DNA from: Apophysomyces variabilis
Lineage: Eukaryota; Mucoromycota; Mucoromycetes; Mucorales; Mucoraceae
DNA length: 64,000 nucleotides
Direction: 5' to 3'
Assembly: GCA_002749535.1 (NCBI GenBank)
Contig: MZZL01000396.1
Coordinates: 101,144-165,143 of the forward strand
Part shown: piece after piece, positions 1-10,690 of the stretch
Numbering within the stretch: position 1 is the first letter of the stretch
Layout of the letters: each line of letters starts with the position of its first letter
Program-made: the position numbers and the translations under genes
The notes under the pieces: generated by a model
The model's database searches: none
The model's input: the letters and a program-made list of their open reading frames with translations, nothing else
What the model was told of the DNA's origin: nothing

Positions 1-170
1 ATAACATATGGATTGCAGTTCTTGTTAGAAGGTATACATCTATGTTGAAGGGTAGCGAACATATGCCTGAAGCAGCCTGAAGTACACCCAAGTACACCAA
101 AGTTCCGAAAAAGCAATACACCTCCAAGTGTGGCTAAGTACACCAACTCAACACGAAATGACTATAGAAC

Positions 171-309
171 CTGTAGTACTACTATATTTGGAAATACTAC
201 AGGAAAGTAGTGAAAGTGAGAGTGAGCGCTGGCGAGGTCTCGGACATTGACGTCGTGTGTGCGGCATGTCCGGGTATCTGTAGTACTACTATATTTGGTA
301 GTACTACAG
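171..309. repeat. Pair of 32-bp near-palindromic direct repeats
   Basis: Two copies of a 32-bp unit lie at 171-202 and 278-309. Both start with ctgtagtactactatatttg and end with actacag; they differ only in the centre (gaaat against gtagt). Each unit is nearly self-complementary (ctgtagtac against gtactacag in the second copy) and could form a hairpin. A third partial copy of the end (gtactacag) follows at about 314. The layout, two hairpins about 75 bp apart, could be the ends of a small non-autonomous element or a decayed repeat; there is no coding content to decide. Confidence 0.6.
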
Positions 310-1198
310 GTAGGTACTACAGGTTTAGGTGACATCCATATGTGACGTGGTTCTTTTAGTAGTTTTTGATTGAATCCTTTAGTAATATCTGACATGTTCT
401 TGAGTAGAAATATTGACCGCAGGTAAAGGTTTTCGTAGAAATATGTTAAATGCTTTTGAGAGTATAAGTGAGATATTTGAGGTTAAGGTTGTTGTTCCTT
501 TATTCAGATAGATGGATAATTCATATAGTACTGCTGAGTTAAAATATACTGATTTGATAGATATAAAAAAAGGAGAGTAGGCCGTCATAGTATCGACCTG
601 CCAAAGGTCACTACAAGGTTGTCCGATTCATTGTTCAATTCTCGTTTTTAAGTCAGGAATGCGACGATCCAAACAGTAACGTAGTGTGTGTCGAACGTAT
701 CTTTATTTGGCAAACATTTGCAATAGATTAGATTAACCTTTCTATTTAAAAAGGAGGATATTGAGCGTTATTTTATAGCGAAGATCATCCAGGCAACGTT
801 CCTGCTGTTGAACTGGCAGCTGGGTCTCCACGATTTTGTTTATGAGATGCAGAAAACTGCATTTTTATCGTTCCGCTTGGTTTCAAAAGCGTAGTTCATA
901 CGTAACTCCGTTACAAACCAACTCAAGGTACAAACACGATGCACGCATGGAACGTATGTATGGTCCGCGTGATTAAGGAATCCTATGTTGTTTGTAGTGA
1001 GGATAAATAAAGGCATTATGCATTGTGTTTCAAATAAAAAATAGAACAAAAGAAAAAGAAAAAGGATGTGCGAGGAGAGCAATTGCAGAAATCCACACAC
1101 ACTGAGCTACTACACTGATCAATCATTTGCCCTCGCTATCGTCTGACAAGTAAAGCAGCTCCAATACCTTTTCAAGCCCATGTTCTACCGTGTACATT

Positions 1199-1244
1199 GT
1201 ATTTACCTTTTTTAACCTTTTATTTAAAAAGAAAAGGTAAATAC
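1199..1244. repeat. 13-bp perfect inverted repeat
   Basis: gtatttacctttt at 1199-1211 is exactly complementary to aaaaggtaaatac at 1232-1244, with a 20-bp AT-rich loop. It could form a stem-loop. No neighbouring gene gives it an obvious role. Confidence 0.5.
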
Positions 1245-3624
1245 TTGATACCGAAGCCTGTATCTTTCTACAAATAACTCTTGTGCTTTTTCGTCCCATC
1301 CCGTAAAGGAGGAATTCAGGTATTCTGTTGGACAGCTAAGAGGATCGGCGTCCAAATTCTATTCTGGACGGCAATTGCACTTTAGCCGGAGCGACCTCTT
1401 TCAATACGGCAAGCCTGATCCCAATATATCCTCAGTGGCAAAACATTCTTTTTGATTTCAGAAAGAATCCAACTATCAAAGATTGAACCAATTGAAACAC
1501 TTCTCTGATGCAACTATCTTGTCATGTGTGAGGACTTGGTGGATATAACAGCATCTTATCTCCTGTTTAATTCGCTCGTAGAATAATATTGTTTGTCAAG
1601 ATGACTAAATTTATAACCTGCGCCGCTTCAGGAAAAGCTCAAGTCGGCAATCTGTATTGTACTGAAAAGACAAAAGATATGCATTAGAATGAATAGGATA
1701 AATGGTAGTGAAGGAAAGATAGGAGTTTGACTTTTATTAATTCATCTTAATACCATTAGAAAATAGACAGTCGGTGCATTTCCCGTTTTCTTCGTAATAA
1801 ACTATTCAAATTTGTATTTGCCATGGAATATTCCTCAAACACTAATCCAAGATATCGCATAGTGTTGGCATCGCTTTGAATGGCTTGTATGATACAGCCG
1901 AAAATGACAACCCATACTTCCTTGATAAAAGTATTGGAACGGGTCAAACTTAGTCGGACAAATTTACTTGGTTTACTGAACTAAATCGCAAACAATATCA
2001 ACCTTTAGCAATGCAAATGTTGGTAATATGTAAGTCATTCCATATACAATACCAAAATCAACTTCATATTTTTTCTGCCTAAAAATCAGTGCTGCCATGA
2101 ATCGCGCTATCAAACGATATTCTTCATTACTGCCCTATACTACAACATTCTGTAACTTGTTGCGTGTGCACGTCCGTGACTGATTACAGTTTAAACATCC
2201 ATAGGTGTATGTATACATGCGACTTGATCATCGATTGTCTAATGAATCGCCTTAAAACAAAATTTACGTATAAATAACCATTCTTAGTACAGAGCAAACC
2301 TTGGATCTTGGCGGAGATCATTCTAAGAGCAAAAGGAGTATGAGAAATTAAGAAATCGGACCAGTTAGCTGGAGAACCGTATCTACAAGGGATAACAAGT
2401 GCGAGAAAGCACACATACAGTTGCAAATGCGAAAGTTTTAGGAGTATTAATGAGCCAATAAAATAGTAGGCACATATAAATAGAAAGATGTTTCAGTAGT
2501 AAAATACATAGTCAAACCAATTGCAAATGAACTGAGGCATCCATGAGAGGGACATCTCGCGTGACGACACCGGCGAGGCCATCTGATGCATACGACGTGA
2601 AAAATAAAAAATAAAAAAAAAGGAAAAAGAAAAAAAAACCGGTGAGGATGGGACGCCAAGAGAAACAGAAGATAAACAAGCGTGCTGCGAATATAACCTC
2701 CGCAATAGAATGGACTTTTCCAATCATCATGAGGCTCCTGACTGGCAGACCAGCCAAAATTGTTTGCAGAATTATCCAATAAAAATCACGAAATTCTGGG
2801 CAGACTTTAATCAGAAGCATGTTCTCGTTCACAGGGAAGCGCAACTACAGCACGAACACATAGATACTCATCCTACCAATTAGAAGGTACTTATAAACAA
2901 CCCAATGCTTAAAATAGTTGAGGATACGGGAAAATATCAGCAAAAATAGTGTAGTTGATTTTGTTTTGTGTCATGCAAAGCACCAGGTACCTGTAAAAAG
3001 CATGGAAAGATAATAGCTAAAGGCTAAATCATTTAACCATAAAGTTTACAGTAACAAAAGCAAATCTGTAATACTTATCAATATAAATAGTTTGAATTGC
3101 TTGATTATTTTGTTAAGGCGTACAAAGGGACTTACGTGCTGTGTAAAGAAAGTCATGATCTTCAATGTTCTGTCGGCTGATTCAAGAACAAAATGACCAC
3201 GGAGCTATTAAATATGCCACCATATCAGTTTCTTCAATTACGTGAGATGTTGTTCATAACTGCCTCGTACGGTGAGCAAATTAGAGAAGTACAGGTGAAA
3301 ATTAATATATTTAATGACGGTGAGCGCAGCGTTTTTCTAAACATGTTCGCTCTCGTCCGGTCCGCAAAGAAAAGGGCAATGAAAAAACCCTGGTATGGCA
3401 ATAGGGAAAAAAGGAAGGAGGCTATAGGAAAAAGTTACGGACAAAGGGAAGGGCAAAGAGATTTCAGGGCAGCTAGGCGGAATTAATCCAGTGCAGAAAA
3501 TTTTGGGTTGTGGGAAGGTCAGAAGTGAGATGACAGTCGGTATGTGAGCTATCCGGGTGGCAAGCCTGATCATTTCTGTTAAGATCCGTTGAAGTAATGG
3601 CCAAATGCGAGTCCAATACGACCG

Positions 3625-6600
3625 CTACTGTGGGAGACGAGGTGGTTTGTGAGGGAGGCGGTTGAGTATGGCGGAGATTGGGTCATGGACTGTTGAGGGC
3701 ACGTGGAGGCGGAAATGAGTATTGAAGGAGAGGATAAAGTGGTTGCGGCTAGTATGACCGTGTCTGCAACGGGGACAGGGTCTCAGTCTCCCCCCAGGCA
3801 TCCAACCTAAACGCCAGCGAGTGCACTGGCTACGTTCCATGCGGGTTATAGGGATCCAGGTAATAGGGTCTATATCAAGTGAGGGTCGACAGGCATTCAA
3901 CAGCACTGCATTATTTCCTGCTCGGCTTAAAAATAGGTTTTCAGAGCGGAAAGTGTGGAACAGGGCACGGAGATCAGAGTCGTTAGGATTGCTTGATTCG
4001 GCAGTAAGACGGGTCCATAGTATATTCTGCTGTAGCTTCGACCAGTGGCTGGTAGAATATTTAGTGAGGTGTGCGATAACCGTTGCAAGTAAGGTATCAT
4101 CAGGTAAAAGGTGTGCTCGTAGTACAAATTTGGCCTTTAGGCAAGCCACACGTTCAGCCATTGACGGGAGGTTGGTCAAATGCCGCATAACACTAGTGGA
4201 AGCGGAGCGGTGAGAACCATAGCAGAGGCGAAGACACTGTACCGAGTCGATTCCAGAAGCGCAAGCTGGACAAGGGTGAATTTGGCAATTGCAAGACCAT
4301 ATTCTAGTTTAGGCGTATGAATTGGCGATACAAACGGGAGGATAATAGGCGATTGAAGCCTGAAGCACTGACGCCACTACTATTTAGTATGCGCATACTG
4401 TGGAAAGCACCGGCACTATTCTGCTGTATTAAACGGACAGGGTCAATGGCACCTGTTGAGCGAAAAGGGATTCCCAGATAGCTGAAGAAATCAGCTCGAG
4501 GCAGTTCCTGGTCGTACAATGTGAGATGAGGAGGCGATGTTGTGGAGCGTTTGTCTTGGAAAATGACCACGCATTTATCAGGATTCCAATGGTATCCAAG
4601 GCTGATGCTATGATCTTCACATGCCTTGAGGAGAGCTGGCATGGTATGCCTCGTACCGATTAGCACAACGTCATCAGCATATAATAGGCAATTGATGTGT
4701 ATATCGAAAGGAGGGGGACCCGTACATATGCGAGAGCGCAGGCCAATGGGTGGGTTTGCTAAGAGTTGGTCTTCTATAGTTCGGAGTAAGGAGGGGAGGG
4801 AATTGATATAAATGGAGTATAGAAAAGGTGAGAATATAGAGCCTTGAAGGACTCCAGTAATAGAACGAAACCGGCGAGAGGTGACATTTGATATTAGAAT
4901 TTCTACAGATACGTCATCGAAGAGGTTTTTTAGTAAAGCTAGCAACTGTGGGGACAATAGGGTTCTAAAGCCTGCCAGATAATGTTTCGATCCACAGTGT
5001 CATATGCGGATTTGATATCAAGGAACGCCAGGATTGGAGTTTTTCCATGTTGCTTTTTGTGCATCATGCAGAGTTCCTGAAGGCAGAGTACCTGATCAAA
5101 TTCGCTGCGTGATTCTCGAAAACCATCTTGTGCTATATCTAAAGGAGGAGAGCTGTCAGATAACGGTTGTTTAAGACACTTTTCTAGAATCTTCCGGAGG
5201 ACTGATGTTAGGCTGATTGGTCTAAAATTGGCTGGGTCTGTGGGCGAGCCTTTCTTGTAGATCGGCACCACTTGGGCTACTCGCCAAGATGCAGGCGTGA
5301 TCCCCCATTGCCAACATAGTGAGAACAAGTCCGTCAGAACTGGTGCCAGCGAGCTAACAATAGGGCGTAGCATTTCACCCCTGATATGGTCCACTCCGGG
5401 AGCTTTCTTTATTGGGACAGAATTGATTGCTTCTGTCACGATATCAACGTTGAAGGGACTGTCAAGGGCAGAAGAGGTGACGGCTAAAGCTGTATTGGGT
5501 GATAGGGTGAGGGGCTGATGGAGAGTGGTTGGTTGCGATGCCGTTGCTATGTTTAGAAGGGTACCGGAGAGGATATGTTCAAAGTGTGTTGCCAAATGTT
5601 CGGCTGCCGTATAGGGACCACGGGGATGGGAATATTGCGGCTGTAAGGTGCGGCCTCGTCGTATGAGTTTCATTTTGGCCAATGCAGCATTGAATGCACC
5701 CTGTTCCATTTGCTCGGAAAAGGTTCGCCAAGTTTCCCGGCGACGGATATTAACAGCCCGTCTTACCTGGGCACGGGCCTCCTGGTGGCGGATCCAACAT
5801 TGTAATTTACATGTATCAATCGCGCGGCGCCATTTGCGATAGCAATATTCTCTATGTTTCACGGCGGTTTCACGGCGGTTTCCAGAGCAGGTGTCCAAAA
5901 CCATTTGGCATGTAGTGGAGGGGTAGTTTTTCGGCCAACGCTCTCATCTAGAGCTGAATATATGGTATCGTATAATTGGGCAGCCAGGTCGTCAAATGGT
6001 GGCGGCTGGCTTCCTCTTGGTGCATCCAATAGCGAAGATATGATCATATGAAGAGGCTGAACCTTGCTTGTGAAAAGCTGACAGTATTTGTCCAAGTTGT
6101 CATTATTCTGCAGACGACTGAGGTGCCATAATTTGCGCGGATCGGCATTGCTAATACTGGATGGCATAGTATCAGGGGAAAAGGTGAAATGAACCATCTT
6201 ATCGTTAGAGTCCAGGGACAAGTCATCTCGGATTCGCATAGAAGGGTTAGTAAAGCAGCCGGAGCTGACAAACCAATCAATAATGCTCGTTTTATGGTTC
6301 TGCCAGAAGGTAGCTTTCCCGTGAGCCAGGTCAGCATTACGCAGAGAAAGCCCAGAACTGATAAGCCAAGTGTGGAATAATCTACCACGGCTGCTAGTGT
6401 GATGGTCACCAGTCAAACTTCCAATACGGGCGTTAAAATCGCTACAGTATAGGGTGCGAGTGGTATTGTCCGATTCAGTAGGTACGTGATTAAGTATTTC
6501 AAGGGCGAATGTATCAGTAATTGAGGGCGGGAGATATACACAGTGGACGAGAGTTTCAGCGATGATAGATGAGATGTAGTATGGTGCATATTTTGAGTCC

Positions 6601-6872
6601 GTTTGTGGGAAGTGCTGAACATGGTATGGACAGGAGGGGTTGATGAGCAAGGATATGCCCATACTCACACGGAAGGACCTATGATGAGGACTCTGGCCGT
6701 ATACATGGTATTGTCGCCAGTTGGTTGGGTATCGATTAGGAGAGCGGAGCCAAGTTTCTGTGATGAGAAGGATAGAGCAAGTGGAGGTGTGGGTTAGTAC
6801 AGAGTCGATTGCGTGCTTATGTAGACCGTTAGCGTTCCAAATAGCAATATCGATTTGTTGGTGTCTATTCAT
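3625..6872 (-). pseudogene. LINE ORF2: endonuclease plus reverse transcriptase, frameshifted
   Basis: ORF2 supplies the nicking and copying activities of the retrotransposon. From the likely ATG at 6872 the first block reads IDIAIWNANGL and LLITETWL, then YCSDFNARIG and IIDWFVSSG, which are signature segments of the EEP endonuclease. The reverse transcriptase follows: KKAPGVDHIRGEML, VVPIYKKGS, NFRPISLTS, the palm aspartate in FLDIKSAYDTV, and YADD in LLYADDVVL. The C-terminal block contains CPRCRHGHTSRNHFI, a Cys/His knuckle typical of such elements. Three breaks are visible: an 11-bp tandem duplication at 5860-5881 between endonuclease and RT, a one-base slip near 4950 inside the RT, and a break between about 4190 and 4300. 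The catalytic motifs are intact although the frame is not, so inactivation may be fairly recent. Confidence 0.85.
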
Positions 6873-8296
6873 TGTTGTTATCATTGAAGGATGGAAGAGC
6901 AGGTTCTTTAGCAAGCATAGAGGAGAGTGAACTAAAGCCATTGAGCATAGGATCATCGGTGGTAGTGTTCTGAGCATTTTGTTCGAAAATATCAGCTACT
7001 TGGTCAAGTGGGCGGCCATGTGTGGAGTACGAATTAGTCGCGTGAATCTTTAAAACCTCACGCAACTGGTCTACGGTGATCCACCCAGATGAAAAAAACT
7101 GTCGTGCGAGAGCGTAACGCACTGGGAGGCGTATAAACTCCAATGCACGCAGCATACGGAGATTGTGATGGTCTTTAGCCTTTATTTATCGCTCCTCATC
7201 AGACATATCAGCACATTTCGGGTCTCGCAGGTTATTGGCACTGGTAGCATCGAAATCCTCAATAGGTTTTACACCAAAACGATTGAGAACCTGGAGGAAA
7301 TCTGGGACGTAATCATTTATGCATTAGTAAAGCGATTAACTGTCGGTCAGGATAATGGATATCGAGTATTCTGCTGTTGTTAATTCCGAGCTTACGTAGG
7401 CGGGAGCGCATTTGACCTGTTGCGATGCGGGCACGTGCAGGAAGATAAACATATTGGAATCTATGGGTGCTCGATGGAAGAACAAAGGCTCTGGCGGCTG
7501 CTTCCTGTTTGCGGATGTCGGGTGCTGTAGTCAAAGAATGTCTCAGTTGGCGTGTGCGGTCCGTTTGATGCCACAGGCTGGAGGAAGCGTTATTTTCTGT
7601 CGGTATCTGATGTGATGTGGGCAGAGGGAGTGCCGGGAAGTCATCCAGAGCTGTGTCAGGTGCATGAATAGAAGCCATGGTACTGTCGTGGGGAACGCTG
7701 GATCGTAACTGAAGCCTAAGTTCGGCATTAATTTTCTCTAATTCCGCAACTCTGGCATTGGCGTCATTAAGCTTTTCTTTCAATTGTTGGAACTCGGCAT
7801 ATATCTGATCGTGCTGATCGAGTCGTCGGCGTTGTGTATTGAGTTCATCCATAAGTTGGTGCATGAAGGCTGGGAGGGCTTCATGGTGCTCAAATGTCAA
7901 CGGGACTGAGTTGGAAGGTGTCTCCGTAGTATTATTATCAGGTTCATCCAGATCTAGTGATGCAGTGTCACTTAGAGTAGGTTCATCAACATCGATGGAT
8001 GCGGTTGGTTCCTGGTTTTCGTGCAACATTGGCTGTGTTGCAGAGACACGGGTAGCGTTACCAGACAGGGTTACAAGGCCTTTGTGGATGATAATATGAT
8101 TCAAGGTCTTCAGGCATTTTCCGCAACGAAATACGGGCATTGGTGGTTTGGTGCGTCCTTTCCCGTGACCGTATATATGTCCTTTCGCATTACATGCTGG
8201 GCAACAGAGGTTTTTACGATGTAGTTTATAAAGGGCTGCTAGATCCTCGAGTTGCGTTCGGGAAAAGGGAGCAATTTTTGGTCTTCCCGCTGGCAT
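6865..8296 (-). pseudogene. LINE ORF1 (gag-like, zinc finger), frameshifted
   Basis: This is the RNA-binding ORF1 of the element. The first 327 residues read openly from the ATG at 8296. Near the N-terminus they contain CCPACNAKGHIYGHGKG and, some 18 residues later, FRCGKC, a CxxC...CxxC zinc-binding pattern. An acidic Ser/Thr-rich linker and a coiled-coil-like stretch (about residues 140-195, with HDQIYAEFQQLKEKLNDANA) follow, then a basic region near residue 300. The frame breaks at about 7313, and the product continues in another frame, past one more stop, to end at 6865. The last codons overlap the ORF2 start. It is a typical ORF1 arrangement, inactive here. The exact family (clade) was not determined. 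Confidence 0.75.
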
Positions 8297-8476
8297 CTTA
8301 CAGGAAGGTGCTCTAGAAATGCTGTTTGCACCGAGAGGAAACTCTGAGGTTGGGAAGGGGTATGGCAGAGGAGGTGTATTGAGTGTTGATGTTTTATTTC
8401 GCTGAATTCGCAGTTTCTGTTTGTACGCGCACCCAAAAAGTGTGCAATAGCGGAAAGAGCTTTCATTAGAGAAGTA

Positions 8477-8503
8477 CAGTGCCCCCTCGTAAATTTCAAT
8501 GCC
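8477..8503. repeat. Left terminal inverted repeat of the pogo-type element
   Basis: It begins cagtgccccctcgtaaattt and pairs with the right end at 10664-10690, with about one mismatch in five. The TIR follows a TA at 8475-8476. Confidence 0.75.
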
Positions 8504-8744
8504 TTGGTTAGAGCAGAGAGATTGGAGTAACCGGGGGTGAAATTAAAGGGAAGGTGCAATCAGTCAATGTAGTACACTGGTTAGGGTTATCCATAAACAT
8601 TGGCTGTTACTAGCAGTGACTCATTTACACTCTATGATGACTTGTGAGTCATGTTGATATACAGGTTGTCATAGTAAGATTTTTCTAATATGTAAATAAA
8701 GTTGTCAATACCATGAGAAAATTGAACTAAATTCAACAAGAAAA

Positions 8745-10482
8745 ATGACAGAAAATTATATCTCGCTGGCTGTTGCTCAAAGAATAGCAACGTTAAAGAG
8801 AAAAACTGAGAAGCCAAGTTTAACAAATGCGCAATTGGCCGCCTGGGCTAAAGAGGAGTTCAAGTTGTGGAAGCCGCCCAATGTCACCACCATATTGAAA
8901 CTTTTGAAGCGGGCCCGTGAAGATAAAGAAGATAATGCCATCCAATGGAAAAAGAGGCGGCGTAGTGGCGCCCATTCGGTAACAACTTCATATATTATTA
9001 ATAAATGTGGCTTACAGTTAGTTTTATAGAAATTAGAAGAAGCTTTGGCACTCTGGATCCAGATTGCAGAACAAAACAATATCCAGAAAAAATGGGATAT
9101 GATCAAAAAGGCTGGTCAAAAAATAGCACACAAGTTGCAAATCCCTGAAGATGAACGCATTAAGTTCTCCAATGGCTGGTAGCATCGTTTTCAAAAGCGG
9201 TATAGTCTTGGGGTACAAAGGATCCATGGTGAAGTAGGTGCCGTCGATGAAGAAGCAATAGCAGCCTCCATCACATCAATTAGGTCCAAAATTGCTTCCT
9301 ATCGTCCTTGCGATGTATACAATATGGATGAGACGGCATTATACTACAATGAACCACCCGCTACAACAATTTCTACCGCCCCCATTCTTGGGAGAAAGGC
9401 TGACAAGACAAGACTTACAGTAGCTATTACCATTAATAGCGATGGTAGTGATATAAGACACCCACTAGTTATTGGAAAAGATGAGAAGCCAAGATACTTT
9501 GGAGGCAAACCAGGTAATAGGGTTGTTTAAACTTAAGGGACTTTGCTAACAAAAAATGTAGCTCATCTTCTAGGTTTCCCTCAATACTTTTTTAACTCGA
9601 CTTCTTGGATGACAGCAGATATATTTAGAAGATACCTGATGCGTTTCGATGATTCTATGCGTGAAAAAGGTCGAAAAGTGCTTCTGCTACTTGACAACTT
9701 TTCTGGTCATAGATGTCAATACAAGACAACAAACATTGAATTGCTCTATCTTCCTCCAAACACGACTGCAAGAATGCAACCTTTGGATGCTGCTATAATT
9801 CGAACTTTTAAAGCTCATTATCGGTATTGCAAAAGTGCAACTAAAATTGACCGTTACTTACTATTTATTTAGAAACCTACAATATGAAAGAGCCTATAAT
9901 GCTATTACATTAAAGGTGCGTGGACTGCAGCCAGTAGAAAACCCCTTTAAAGTCGACCAAAGTCATGCAATGAGATGGATTCTGATGGCTTTGGGGAAAG
10001 TCACCAAAGAGACAGTACAGAACTGCTGGCGGAAGACCAAATTAACTGGCGAAGACGATGTTGATGATTCCAGCGAACCTCAAGAATGCGAAGCTGTCAA
10101 AGAGCAACTCATGCTGCACTGCTAAGGCATCTATGGTCCAGATGTTGCTGGAGAACTCAACATAGACTTGGAGCCAGTTGAGGAACGCAACGCAGTTCGG
10201 CCGCAAAGTGAGGCTGACATTCTCGACGCGCTTCTAATGGAATAAGAGATTGAGGCTATGGATGAGACGCCACAAGAAGTAGAAAAAGAAGATGATAACA
10301 ATCGTATCAAGCTCTCTGCAAGAGAAAAGCTTGCGAAGGTTAACGAAGTCATATTTTTTCTTGATGAAGAGATCCATGGGGAACTGAAAAATCAACTGCG
10401 AACATGACGTGATGAACTTCATAGAGATTGCCTTAGAACCAAAACTCAATCTTTGATTACTTCACGTTTTTCTAAGCAATAA
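8745..10482 (+). pseudogene. Pogo/Tigger-type DDE transposase, broken by stops
   Basis: This is the cut-and-paste transposase of the pogo (CENP-B/Jerky-like) branch of Tc1/mariner elements. The N-terminal block (8745-9029) begins MTENYISLAVAQRI and has a helix-turn-helix character; its end looks like an intron (gtaacaac...ttatag). A CENP-B-like second DNA-binding block ends FSNGW-stop-HRFQKRY, where one codon has become TAG at about 9179. The DDE domain shows the first aspartate in VYNMDETALYY, the second in LLLLDNFSGH, and the diagnostic LPPNTTARMQPLDAAIIRTF with the third. Further stops fall near 9528, 9870, 10123 and 10242. The acidic C-terminal tail is recognisable up to SRFSKQ before the last stop. 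All three catalytic residues remain but no complete frame does. Confidence 0.85.
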
Positions 10483-10663
10483 ATGCATTATCAGTGGTTA
10501 TTACATATGACAGTATACCAATATCTTGCTTTTGAAGAAGACTCGATTCCATTTCAACCCCCCTTAGACATTGAATCTTGACCTTAGCGAGGGTTGAAAA
10601 TTTTCTTAAGTGTTTTTTTCGGGAATCTCAAAATCATTGAAGTAGGCGGGGGTTGACACTATC

Positions 10664-10690
10664 GGGGATTGAAATTAACGAAGGGACACT
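10664..10690. repeat. Right terminal inverted repeat of the pogo-type element
   Basis: It reads ggggattgaaattaacgaag and then ggacact, the complement of the left terminus apart from scattered changes. The last base before the flank seems altered relative to the left end. Confidence 0.75.

Larger units (their letters stand above)
1..3300. other. Left-edge region without a supported gene
   Basis: No reading frame here has recognisable domains or convincing intron-linked coding sequence; the open frames are short, overlap on both strands and look like chance. Near the left edge the word aagtacacc occurs four times between about 79 and 144, next to the 32-bp repeat pair annotated separately. The rest is AT-rich DNA with short A/T tracts. 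Confidence 0.5.
3310..8476 (-). mobile_element. Decayed LINE-type (non-LTR) retrotransposon
   Basis: On the minus strand the order is ORF1 with a zinc-finger start, then ORF2 with an apurinic-type endonuclease (EEP) domain, a reverse transcriptase and a Cys/His-containing C-terminal region. That is the layout of two-ORF non-LTR retrotransposons that move by target-primed reverse transcription. No LTRs were seen. The left (3') limit is soft: the coding region ends at 3625 and no poly(A) tail or target-site duplication was identified. The right (5') limit lies between the ORF1 start at 8296 and the pogo-type inverted repeat that begins at 8477. Several frameshifts show that this copy cannot encode full proteins. 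Confidence 0.85.
8477..10690 (+). mobile_element. Decayed pogo/Tigger-type DNA transposon with visible inverted ends
   Basis: The transposase remnant at 8745-10482 is flanked by matching inverted ends. The left end is cagtgccccctcgtaaattt... from 8477; the complement of the right end (10690 backwards) reads agtgtcccttcgttaatttc.... The two agree at most positions over about 25 bp. A TA dinucleotide lies directly left of 8477, and a TA sits at the right terminus, consistent with the TA target preference of Tc1/mariner-superfamily elements. The left end also carries an inverted partial copy of its own terminus at about 8529-8552. Confidence 0.8.

Noticed and set aside
3193..3486. Plus-strand 97-codon frame rich in Lys/Arg
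   Set aside because: Lies at the 3' edge of the minus-strand LINE, has no motif, and its composition follows a purine-rich stretch.
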